A stretch of 12,827 nt of DNA from an uncultured Prevotella sp. (GTDB taxonomy: Bacteria > Bacteroidota > Bacteroidia > Bacteroidales > Bacteroidaceae): assembly GCA_947072805.1 (NCBI GenBank), contig CAMTJK010000073.1:1-12827 (forward strand), read 5' to 3'. The notes beneath the pieces are model-generated. The model had not been told where the DNA came from, ran no database searches, and saw only the letters and a program-made list of their open reading frames with translations. This document shows, in pieces, positions 6,500 to 12,827 of the stretch. The position numbers and the translations under genes are program-made. Position 1 is the first letter of the stretch, and each line of letters opens with the position of its first letter.

Positions 6500-9103
6500 T
6501 CAGAATGTCATTCTTATCATGAAGCGCACACCGTGCTTATGGGCGGTGGGCAAGTCGAGATAGTTGAGACGGCGAACGTATTCAACATGAACAATCTTGA
6601 AAATATTATGTATTCCGAGCGCAAGTTCCACGTAAGGTTCATCAGGATTCATCACATGCGAGCCCTTTGGAAACATCATCAGCACATTGTCGTCGGCATT
6701 CTGGGGCAGGAAAGGATTGTTCTTGTCGGTGAGTTCTCCCCACAAACACTTTACGGCAATATATTCTCTCCACTTCAGCTTCTTGATAAGCGGAATGCGG
6801 TTGAAGAGCTTTCCGTTGAAGTCCCAGCTCACTTCGGCACTTGCAAAGCGGTCGTTGAGGAACTCCATATTGTTGATGAGCTGGAAAGTATAGTCCTGAA
6901 TGATGTATGAAAGGTTGGTGGCAGGCATGCAAAGCAACGGATATGGCACCTTGTTCCACTGTATTCCTCCGCGCAGATAGCAGTCTATCTTTCCCCAACT
7001 GTTCATCCAGAAACGCTTGTAAATGCTCACCTCGGTGTAGTTGTAGCGGTAGTCGCCGCCCAGCACATCTTTCAGTCCCAACGTATGACCGACAGTGAAG
7101 ACGGGTGCATCGAGGTTTATCTTCAGACGGCGCTGCTTGGTGTTGATATATGTCTCGCCGGGAGCAAAGCGCAACTCGGCACGCAACTCGGTGGTACGGA
7201 AACGCGTGGAGGGAATGGGGGTAGCCGCCGGAGCATCGGGCGAAACAGACACCGGAGCTGTGCTCCACCTTGTATAATCAGTCATTGGCGTGAAATACAA
7301 CTGACCGCAAGCCTCGTTCTCTTCGGTCTTCACGGCGAGCGTAGTCTTGAAGCCCCAGTCTTCCTCACGTTCAAACGAAAGTTCCTGCTTGTTGTAGAAC
7401 ATCATCTCGTTCACCTCCGCCCACTTGAACGAGGTGAAAACGTTATCCTTGTCCGTACGCATGAACTTGTCGGAGGGTGAGCACACATCGTAAGTAGACA
7501 TTAACGACAGCGTGCGCTTGGGAAATTCGCGCGGCAAATACTCCTTCTTGTTGAACGAATAGGTGAGTTCTCCCTTATAATAGTTCTTGTGACTTCCCCA
7601 GCCGTGGGCATAATATCCGGACGCGAACCACTGCTTGTTCAGCTTTGCGGTGGTCTGGGCACTTACTCTGGTGCGCAGTCCGTCTACAAAGTTGCTTGTA
7701 AACATGGTGTTTATAGGTCCGATATCTACCTTGCTCGGGTTTCCCGTCTCAACAAAGTTCTCTATAAAGGCCTTTAGACCGAAGATAATATACTTGAATC
7801 CCTTTATCTGCTCGAGGTTATGCACGAAAGCGTCCATCTTGCTCTCGCTCTTGGTGAGACTGACCTGACGGTATTTTCCCCAGAATTCGTCGTCACGCAT
7901 CATCGCATCAGCTTCCTTTACTTCTTTCGCCTTGCCCTTGAAGAGCTGTTTCGGTAGTTCGTCGAACGCATAATCGCTTAGCCTTGTGGTTCGTATCACT
8001 ATTATCTTCTGCATGAAGCTGGCTATCTTCAGCTCTGCTATCATGTCATCGACCGACAACACCCACGTGCTGTCGGGCAGCATGGTAAATTCCTGTTCTA
8101 CCTTCAGGTTCTCAACGAAATTGACATCGCTGCGGCTCGGAATGGTAAGCTCGCAACGCTTCACCTGATACGACGAGTCGGCAAGGATGTAAATGTCGCC
8201 ACGAAAGCCAAAGTCCTGCTGGTTGTTGGGAAGAAAATGCAGATGTATACATTTGTCCCGCTCGACAAACAATGTATCTTCTATGTAATAGCGGTAAAAT
8301 CCGATGGCATCTTTTCCTATAGGCGACGTAAACGGATACTGAAGGAGCCTCACCTGGTCGTCGTAAATGTTCACATCGGTGAACACATCCTTCAGGGTTG
8401 TAGTAAGAATGTCACCAGTCTGGAAAAGATCGTTCACTCCCGAGGAGTTCTGTCCCTTTATAATGTTTTTCTCGGTGTGCGGGTCTTTTCTGTAAATCTT
8501 CTGTGTCACCGTCTCATCCACGGAGACAGGCAGAATGAGTTTGTTGTTATATTGGCAAAGTTCCACCTGATCTTTCAGCCAGGCTGCCTTTTTATATTTT
8601 GGCGATTCGAGTTTTTCTTTGGTAATCTCGTTGATTGCCAACGTTATTTTCTGGTATTTGTTATACTGATAATAGTCCTTGTTGTCAAGGTCTGTGAGCT
8701 TTTTCCGCTCTATTACCTTCTTCATCAGCTCCACAGCGGGATTGTTTTTTCTGCTGTATCGCTGTCGTTTGGCTTTCACCGTCACTTCCTTCAGCGTTCT
8801 GCTGTCGGTCTTCAGCCTCACGTTAAGTGTGTTTTTAGTATTGGCATCTATGGTAATGGTCTGTTCGATGTAGCCTACGGCACTGAAAGTAAGCTGCCAT
8901 CCGTTGTGGCGTGCTATGGAATAACGTCCGTTGATGTTTGAAGCCACGGCAACATTGTGTCCGCGATACACCGCGCTGGCGTACGGTATGCTGTCACCCG
9001 TAGCGTCATCGATGATGTAACCGGTCAGTTGCTGGGCATTCAAAGGCAGAGTTGCAAGCATCAGAAGCAGCAACGTAATAAAAAACAATCTGCAATTACC
9101 CAA
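6500..9103 (-). CDS. DUF5686 family outer-membrane protein with N-terminal carboxypeptidase-regulatory-like domain
   Basis: This protein has up to 867 residues. A signal peptide (MGNCRLFFITLLLLMLATLPLNA) ends about residue 23. Next is a CarboxypepD_reg-like beta-sandwich, about 25-105, with the usual GYIIDDATGDSIPYASAVY and NGRYSI pattern. The DUF5686 body follows from about 110, beginning LKEVTVKAKRQRYSRKNNP. The C-terminal half has alternating strands and ends VRFMIRMTF, whose last Phe is typical of outer-membrane barrels. A short Pro/Ala-rich insertion (PDAPAATPIPS) lies in the barrel region and is absent from the paralogue at 2129-4534. Molecular function is unknown. It lies 269 bases downstream of MIPS with no TAnnTTTG match between them, so it may be read from the same transcript. 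The only start that gives a signal peptide is TTG at 9103: an in-frame stop lies three codons upstream, and the next ATG would remove most of the signal peptide. Confidence 0.87.
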   Translation of the reverse strand: MGNCRLFFITLLLLMLATLPLNAQQLTGYIIDDATGDSIPYASAVYRGHNVAVASNINGRYSIARHNGWQLTFSAVGYIEQTITIDANTKNTLNVRLKTDSRTLKEVTVKAKRQRYSRKNNPAVELMKKVIERKKLTDLDNKDYYQYNKYQKITLAINEITKEKLESPKYKKAAWLKDQVELCQYNNKLILPVSVDETVTQKIYRKDPHTEKNIIKGQNSSGVNDLFQTGDILTTTLKDVFTDVNIYDDQVRLLQYPFTSPIGKDAIGFYRYYIEDTLFVERDKCIHLHFLPNNQQDFGFRGDIYILADSSYQVKRCELTIPSRSDVNFVENLKVEQEFTMLPDSTWVLSVDDMIAELKIASFMQKIIVIRTTRLSDYAFDELPKQLFKGKAKEVKEADAMMRDDEFWGKYRQVSLTKSESKMDAFVHNLEQIKGFKYIIFGLKAFIENFVETGNPSKVDIGPINTMFTSNFVDGLRTRVSAQTTAKLNKQWFASGYYAHGWGSHKNYYKGELTYSFNKKEYLPREFPKRTLSLMSTYDVCSPSDKFMRTDKDNVFTSFKWAEVNEMMFYNKQELSFEREEDWGFKTTLAVKTEENEACGQLYFTPMTDYTRWSTAPVSVSPDAPAATPIPSTRFRTTELRAELRFAPGETYINTKQRRLKINLDAPVFTVGHTLGLKDVLGGDYRYNYTEVSIYKRFWMNSWGKIDCYLRGGIQWNKVPYPLLCMPATNLSYIIQDYTFQLINNMEFLNDRFASAEVSWDFNGKLFNRIPLIKKLKWREYIAVKCLWGELTDKNNPFLPQNADDNVLMMFPKGSHVMNPDEPYVELALGIHNIFKIVHVEYVRRLNYLDLPTAHKHGVRFMIRMTF

Positions 9104-9214
9104 ATCTTTTTATCTTTAAGGGCGGGTTCTCTATCAATTCCCACCGGAATATTGTTGTTGATTGCGGGTCAGAGTTCCTGTATTGTCTTATATTTCGACC
9201 CTTTTTGAAAAGAG

Positions 9215-9305
9215 TTCCCTATAATCCCACAAAGGGGAAGAACGGCGTTTGTCGGTGTGTTAGTTACTTTCACCCCACCCTTTCTCCTTGAAGGATTATA
9301 GGGAA
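9215..9305. repeat. short intergenic element bounded by a perfect 13-bp inverted repeat
   Basis: ttccctataatcc (9215-9227) and ggattatagggaa (9293-9305) are exact reverse complements, 65 bases apart. The interior holds opposing G-rich and C-rich stretches (aaaggggaag, caccccaccc) that could extend a folded structure. Size and ends resemble a miniature inverted-repeat element or a dispersed intergenic repeat. No target-site duplication is evident. A minus-strand frame of 60 codons (9351-9169, GTG start) crosses it and has no recognisable domain. Whether other copies exist elsewhere in the genome cannot be told from this window. Confidence 0.5.
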
Positions 9306-9372
9306 ACAAAATATCAGTAATAAGCCTTACCGCCTCTTGCCGTGTTTTCACCGGCTGCGGATGGCGTTTCGT

Positions 9373-10680
9373 TTAGTCTATTTCCTCGTCAGCTTCATAT
9401 CCGCCCATCTCTCTGATGGCATTCTTCAGCATTGTATACTGCTGGTAGAGGTTGTTTACAGGCTCTTCGCCACGGGTATAGTCGTGCATCGGGCTCTTTA
9501 AGTAGAAGCTCAAGAAGCGCTGTGTGCCGAAGCGTCCTGCTCTTGCAGCGAGATCGCTCAACAGACAGAGGTCGAGCAACAGCGGAGCGGCAAGTATCGA
9601 GTCACGGCAAAGGAAGTTTATCTTTATCTGCATAGGATATCCCATCCATCCGAAGATGTCAATGTTGTCCCATCCTTCCTTATTGTCGTTGCGCGGCGGA
9701 TAGTAGTTGATTCTCACCTTGTGGTAATAGTCGCTGTAAAGGTCGGGCTGGTCCTCCGGTTTCAGAATAGTCTCGAGTGTAGAAAGCTTGCTCACCTCCT
9801 TTGTGCGGAAGTTTGCCGGCTCGTCGAGCACCAGACCGTCTCTGTTTCCGAGGATGTTTGTAGAGAACCATCCGTTAAGTCCAAGACAGCGTGTGCCTAT
9901 GATGGGAGCGAATCCGCTCTTTACGAGTGTCTGTCCGGTCTTGAAATCCTTTCCTGCGATAGGCATCTGTGTCTTTTCTGCCAGTTCCCACATTGCCGGT
10001 ATGTCCACAGTGGTGTTGGGAGCACCCATAATGAAAGGAGCGCCCTCCACAAGTGCAGCATAAGCATAGCACATTGACGGTGCGATGTGCTCGCGGTCAT
10101 CTGCCTTCATTGCCTTTTCGAGTGCATCGAGGGTGCCGTGCACGGGCTCATATACAGGAACGTAGATTTCGGTTGATGCAGCCCATATCACAACGATACG
10201 TGCGCAACCGTTCTTCTCCTTGAAGTCGCGCATGTCTTTCCTCAGTTCCTCAACCATCTCCCAGCGTGTGGCGCAGTTCTTTACGTTGTCGCCATCAAGA
10301 CGCTTGGCGTAGTTCTTATCGAAAGCGGCTTTCATCGGGACGATTTTCTCGAGTTCGTCCTTCACAGGATTGATGTCTTTTTCCTTGAGAACCTCGGCGT
10401 ACATCGCTGCCTGGTAAGCATTCTGCGGATAAACATCCCATGTGCCGAAGACGATGTCGTCCAGTTTGGTCAGTGGTACGATTTCTCCGTAGCTCAAATA
10501 CTTCTTGTTATCGCCGCTTCCCACGCGGATCTTGTCATACTGGGTCATTGAGCCTACAGGCTTAGTCAATCCACGGCGCGCCATTAGCACACCGGTCATG
10601 AATGTTGTGGCAACAGCGCCGTTGCCGACAACTAAGATACCTAACTTGCCGTCAGCCGGCTTTACATTAGTTTGTTTCAT
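9373..10680 (-). CDS. ino1: myo-inositol-1-phosphate synthase (MIPS)
   Basis: This 435-residue cytoplasmic enzyme isomerises D-glucose-6-phosphate to 1L-myo-inositol-1-phosphate by an NAD-dependent oxidation, aldol cyclisation and reduction. Family marks are all present. The NAD loop is VVGNGAVAT (17-25). GKDFKTGQTLVKS (243-255) matches the eukaryotic GDDFKSGQTKxKS, with catalytic-type lysines 247 and 254. LGNRDG (277-282) replaces the common GNNDG. RDSILAAPLLLDL (359-371) is the C-terminal active-site block. Length is between the shorter actinobacterial/archaeal and the longer eukaryotic forms. It begins 29 bases after the HAD gene with no promoter between them, so it is probably co-transcribed; a weak AAGG precedes the ATG. 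It is the committed step to inositol and anchors the interpretation of the locus as inositol-lipid synthesis. Confidence 0.97.
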   Translation of the reverse strand: MKQTNVKPADGKLGILVVGNGAVATTFMTGVLMARRGLTKPVGSMTQYDKIRVGSGDNKKYLSYGEIVPLTKLDDIVFGTWDVYPQNAYQAAMYAEVLKEKDINPVKDELEKIVPMKAAFDKNYAKRLDGDNVKNCATRWEMVEELRKDMRDFKEKNGCARIVVIWAASTEIYVPVYEPVHGTLDALEKAMKADDREHIAPSMCYAYAALVEGAPFIMGAPNTTVDIPAMWELAEKTQMPIAGKDFKTGQTLVKSGFAPIIGTRCLGLNGWFSTNILGNRDGLVLDEPANFRTKEVSKLSTLETILKPEDQPDLYSDYYHKVRINYYPPRNDNKEGWDNIDIFGWMGYPMQIKINFLCRDSILAAPLLLDLCLLSDLAARAGRFGTQRFLSFYLKSPMHDYTRGEEPVNNLYQQYTMLKNAIREMGGYEADEEID

Positions 10681-10709
10681 TACCTTACTGTTTTAAGTAT
10701 GTTTTGCAT

Positions 10710-11417
10710 TTATAATAATTCATCCAATGAGGTTATCACCCTGTCGGCAGCCGACGAATCGATCATATCAGCGTCGTTCCAAGGCTCTCCTTTCATCCAG
10801 ACTGTTCTGCAACCGGCTTTGTGTGCGGGCAGGATGTCTTTGTCGTAGCTGTCGCCCACCACCGTTACCTCTTCGGGGTTGAGGCGTAGCGCGTCCACTC
10901 CGAGCGTGAAAATGCGCGGGTCAGGTTTTCTTACGCCCACGACGGCACTTTCTATTATGCTTCCGAAGATGCCGTCGAGTTTGAATTCTGCCAGCACCGT
11001 ACTTATGTTGCCATAGAAATTGCTCACCAGCACCATCGGTTTCTCTGCTTTCAAGCGTTCGAGAACCTTTTTGCTTCTTGCCGTTTCGGCGGAAGTGGCG
11101 GCGTAGAGATTGTCGAGCACAGCGTTATGCCAGTCATCGATATTGAAACCGTCCTGTCGTTCCGAGATATATTCCATTTCTATTCTCAGTTTCACCGACA
11201 GGGTTTTTCTGAACGTATAGTCGGGCTGTATGATGGGATTTTTTCCCAGTTCTCTTTCGGCGTAGACGTAAGCCTCGCGGAAGAGAGCCTCGCTCACAGG
11301 CACTTTTTCCTGTTCATACGCATGCCATATTCTTCGTCCCCAGTGGCATCCGCCCGTGTCGAGCGTGCCTCCGTAGTCGAAGATATATCCTTTTGTTTCT
11401 TCTCCGTTAGCCGCCAT
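10710..11417 (-). CDS. HAD-superfamily hydrolase (subfamily IA-like), substrate unknown
   Basis: This soluble protein has 235 residues and the four HAD motifs. Motif I is FDYGGT with nucleophile Asp14. Motif II is Ser132 in VLVSNFYGN. Motif III is Lys164 in VRKPDP. Motif IV is GDSYDKDI (188-195) with Asp189 and Asp194. A helical cap of about 110 residues lies between motifs I and II. Position +2 after the nucleophile, normally an Asp acting as general acid in phosphatases, is Gly16. Some phosphatases with DxG-type motifs (YihX) are known, so activity is still possible. I chose the ATG at 11417; a TTG at 11423 would add two residues. It starts 6 bases after the ATP-grasp stop and is followed closely by MIPS. 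An inositol-phosphate or phosphatidylinositol-phosphate phosphatase role is suggested by context only. Confidence 0.88.
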   Translation of the reverse strand: MAANGEETKGYIFDYGGTLDTGGCHWGRRIWHAYEQEKVPVSEALFREAYVYAERELGKNPIIQPDYTFRKTLSVKLRIEMEYISERQDGFNIDDWHNAVLDNLYAATSAETARSKKVLERLKAEKPMVLVSNFYGNISTVLAEFKLDGIFGSIIESAVVGVRKPDPRIFTLGVDALRLNPEEVTVVGDSYDKDILPAHKAGCRTVWMKGEPWNDADMIDSSAADRVITSLDELL

Positions 11418-11423
11418 GTTCAA

Positions 11424-12371
11424 TCAATATTCTTTCTCACAGTCTTGTGTGTTTCGGTATTCCATTCGTTGCACAGCCATTTGCGCGATGGCTTTTGCCG
11501 CTTCGTTTCTGCATCTTGCAAAGCTCGGCCAGTCGTTGAAGTCGATAACGCTTATTGTTCCATTCTCTTGCACTATGCAGTCGCCTCCGTAAACGTCCGT
11601 TCCTGTAGCCTTTGCCGCTTTTTCTGCCATGTCATATAGCATCCTGGTGTCGAAGCGGTAATGTCGTGGTATGCCGTTACGGCTTTCGTCGCCGAATTTC
11701 CACTGTCCGTCATCGCCGGGATAATAGAATCGGAAGAAGCCCGCTGGGCGCACTCCGTAGAATTTCAGCAGGGCGCCCGGTAGGTGTGCGCTCACCAGAA
11801 TGTCTGTGATTTATGATAGGATCATGTCTTCCATATGTGCATTTTTCTCTATTTCGTCGGCAGCAAACCTTACATCTCCCGGACCTTCAGCCACGCCGTC
11901 GGCTCTTTTCAGCCACCAGCCATGCCTGCCGTTGTCGGGAGGCAATGTCACTCCTGCATTTTCAAGTATCGTATTGAGCTTTCTTCTGTTGCAACACACT
12001 TCCACGCTCTCACTGCTGTTCACCACCGTGCAGCCGTTGCTTTCCATTTCGTGCAGTATGGAGAGTAGTTGTCTGCTTCGTCCCATTGTCAGGCACAGTT
12101 GCCAAGACATTTCCGTCCGGTCGGCAGCTGCCGCAAAATCGTTTTCGCCTACGGTTTCCACTTTGCATCCCATCTGTGTGAGTTCGTCACACACACTCGC
12201 GAGGATAGCGGCGTCTTTTTCCACCGAGTTTGGCGAGAAGCGTTCCGCCCTGCCTATTGCCAATACTTTATGCAAGCGCATTCTATCTATTTCTAACCAC
12301 AAAGGGCTTGTCAGCTGAAACCATACATGCTTGCCATCCGTTTTGCTGTTGGAAGCATTTTTTGGCTTCAT
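11424..12371 (-). pseudogene. ATP-grasp family protein interrupted by an in-frame TAA
   Basis: The frame runs 316 codons from ATG 12371 to TGA 11424-11426, with one internal stop, TAA at 11811-11813 (codon 187). Both sides stay in the same frame and look like one protein. Upstream are an N-terminal nucleotide-fold-like region and the ATP-binding strand WWLKRADG (Lys155). Downstream are HLPGALLKFYGV (about 196-207), VYGGD (Asp264) and the metal-binding DFNDWPSF (Asp277, Asn279). ATP-grasp enzymes ligate carboxylates to amines or phosphorylate small molecules; I cannot name the substrate. A GTG at 11795 could restart translation but would give only the C-terminal third, without Lys155. The first 30 residues look non-conserved, and ATG 12281 (MRLHKVLAIGRAERF) is a plausible true start. 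The stop could be a recent mutation or a sequence error. The gene opens unit 1. Confidence 0.72.
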
Positions 12372-12385
12372 TTCACTTTGTCGGG

Positions 12386-12393
12386 CAAAGATA
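12386..12393 (-). promoter_or_regulatory. Bacteroidetes -7 promoter element for the ATP-grasp/HAD/MIPS unit
   Basis: The minus strand reads TATCTTTG, an exact TAnnTTTG match. It lies 14 bases upstream of ATG 12371 and about 105 upstream of the alternative ATG 12281. Upstream sequence is very A/T-rich, with no unambiguous -33 TTG. It would drive the whole 12371-6500 unit. Confidence 0.5.
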
Positions 12394-12790
12394 ACACATA
12401 TTCTAAATATAATAGAAAACTCATTGCTCTTTTTTATTTTTCTTAACCAATATTACTTTTCAATTATTTAATAGCGTTTCGTTCATTTGTCTTTCTGTGC
12501 GGCATATTCTGCCATTTTCGCAGATTTTTTGCACACTTGCTGCTGTCTTTTCGGTGTCTTGCCTATCGTTCTTTCCTTACACAGCCTTTTATCTCATCGG
12601 CAAAACGATGGCTATACGACACCAATAAACACAGAACCAATCACCATATGATGAGCGTTCTGTGGTAAAGAACACTGATGATTTTTTATTTCCACATATA
12701 TTATGGTACGCGTACATTATTATATATATAATAAAGAGAGGTATATTATTCACATACAGCACGCATAGCGAGTGCTGAGCAAGGGGCGTT
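12394..12790. other. AT-rich intergenic region with two palindromes
   Basis: No convincing gene is seen over about 400 bases. The sequence holds the 10-bp palindrome gtacgcgtac (12706-12715) and, next to it, the 18-bp perfect AT palindrome TTATTATATATATAATAA (12717-12734). A 6-bp hairpin cagcac/gtgctg (12757-12762 with 12772-12777) also lies there. If the weak plus-strand start at 12791 is real, this is a divergent promoter region between two units, and the palindromes could be operator or promoter parts. Confidence 0.45.
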
Positions 12791-12827
12791 ATGACCGGAA
12801 TTATTCAGAATTATGTCGCAATCACGT
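12791..12827 (+). CDS. possible start of a plus-strand gene (partial)
   Basis: ATG at 12791 opens a frame reading MTGIIQNYVAIT that is still open at the window end. AAGGGG at 12781-12786 lies four bases upstream and could be a ribosome-binding site. Only twelve codons are visible and I do not recognise the protein. It would be divergent from the minus-strand ATP-grasp unit. Confidence 0.25.
   Translation, partial: MTGIIQNYVAIT

Noticed and set aside
8237..8941. Plus-strand open frame of 234 codons opposite the first DUF5686 gene
   Set aside because: Antisense to a well supported gene. Hydrophobic stretches are mirror images of the coding strand composition.
9169..9351. 60-codon minus-strand frame as a real small protein
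   Set aside because: It has a GTG start, no domain, and overlaps an inverted-repeat element. A repeat is the better explanation.
11811..11813. Programmed readthrough or recoding at the TAA
   Set aside because: UAA is the least suited stop for selenocysteine or readthrough, and no recoding structure is apparent. A mutation or sequence error is simpler.
12509..12545. Plus-strand TCTGtGCG/CGCAGA hairpin with T6 tail
   Set aside because: It needs a bulge and a long loop, and no transcript would end there.
12654..12690. Plus-strand hairpin GTTCT/AGAAC followed by T6 as terminator of a small RNA
   Set aside because: The stem is only five continuous pairs, and no upstream plus-strand promoter or gene is seen. 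Chance is likely in AT-rich sequence.
1..12827. CRISPR array, tRNA, rRNA or insertion sequence
   Set aside because: No spaced direct repeats, cloverleaf-type sequence, rRNA core motifs or transposase frames were found on either strand by reading.

Overview
The window looks like a chromosome segment from a member of the Bacteroidales, most likely Prevotellaceae. Three things point there. Two genes encode DUF5686-type outer-membrane proteins, one with a carboxypeptidase-regulatory-like N-terminal domain. Sites matching the Bacteroidetes -7 promoter consensus TAnnTTTG sit just upstream of three transcription units. Most genes lack a strong Shine-Dalgarno sequence. All nine complete or near-complete genes lie on the minus strand, so transcription runs from high to low coordinates.

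Unit 1 (12371 down to 6500) holds an ATP-grasp gene broken by an in-frame TAA, a HAD-family hydrolase, myo-inositol-1-phosphate synthase (MIPS), and a large DUF5686 outer-membrane protein. It ends at a perfect 12-bp hairpin terminator (6411-6441). A small intergenic element bounded by a perfect 13-bp inverted repeat (9215-9305) lies between MIPS and the DUF5686 gene. Unit 2 (promoter at 6295-6302; genes 6269 down to 2129) holds a sugar-nucleotidyltransferase-like protein, a membrane CDP-alcohol phosphotransferase, and a second DUF5686 protein whose ATG overlaps the previous stop codon. Unit 3 (promoter at 2041-2048; genes 2029 down to 258) holds aroB (3-dehydroquinate synthase) and trmO (tRNA m6t6A methyltransferase), which are housekeeping genes.

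Units 1 and 2 read together as a probable inositol-phospholipid locus. MIPS would make inositol-1-phosphate from glucose-6-phosphate. The nucleotidyltransferase could activate it to CDP-inositol. The CDP-alcohol phosphotransferase could then move phosphoinositol onto a lipid acceptor, as a split version of the archaeal/thermophile IPCT-DIPPS fusion. The two paralogous DUF5686 proteins, one after each half of the pathway, might serve surface delivery or envelope adaptation; that role is inference only. The HAD and ATP-grasp proteins may act on inositol phosphates or may be unrelated.

The edges are intergenic. At the left edge a minus-strand ATG at 29 opens a reading frame that leaves the window and looks like a Bacteroidetes leader-peptide start. 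At the right edge a weak plus-strand start (12791) also leaves the window. I saw no tRNA, rRNA, CRISPR array or transposase gene.
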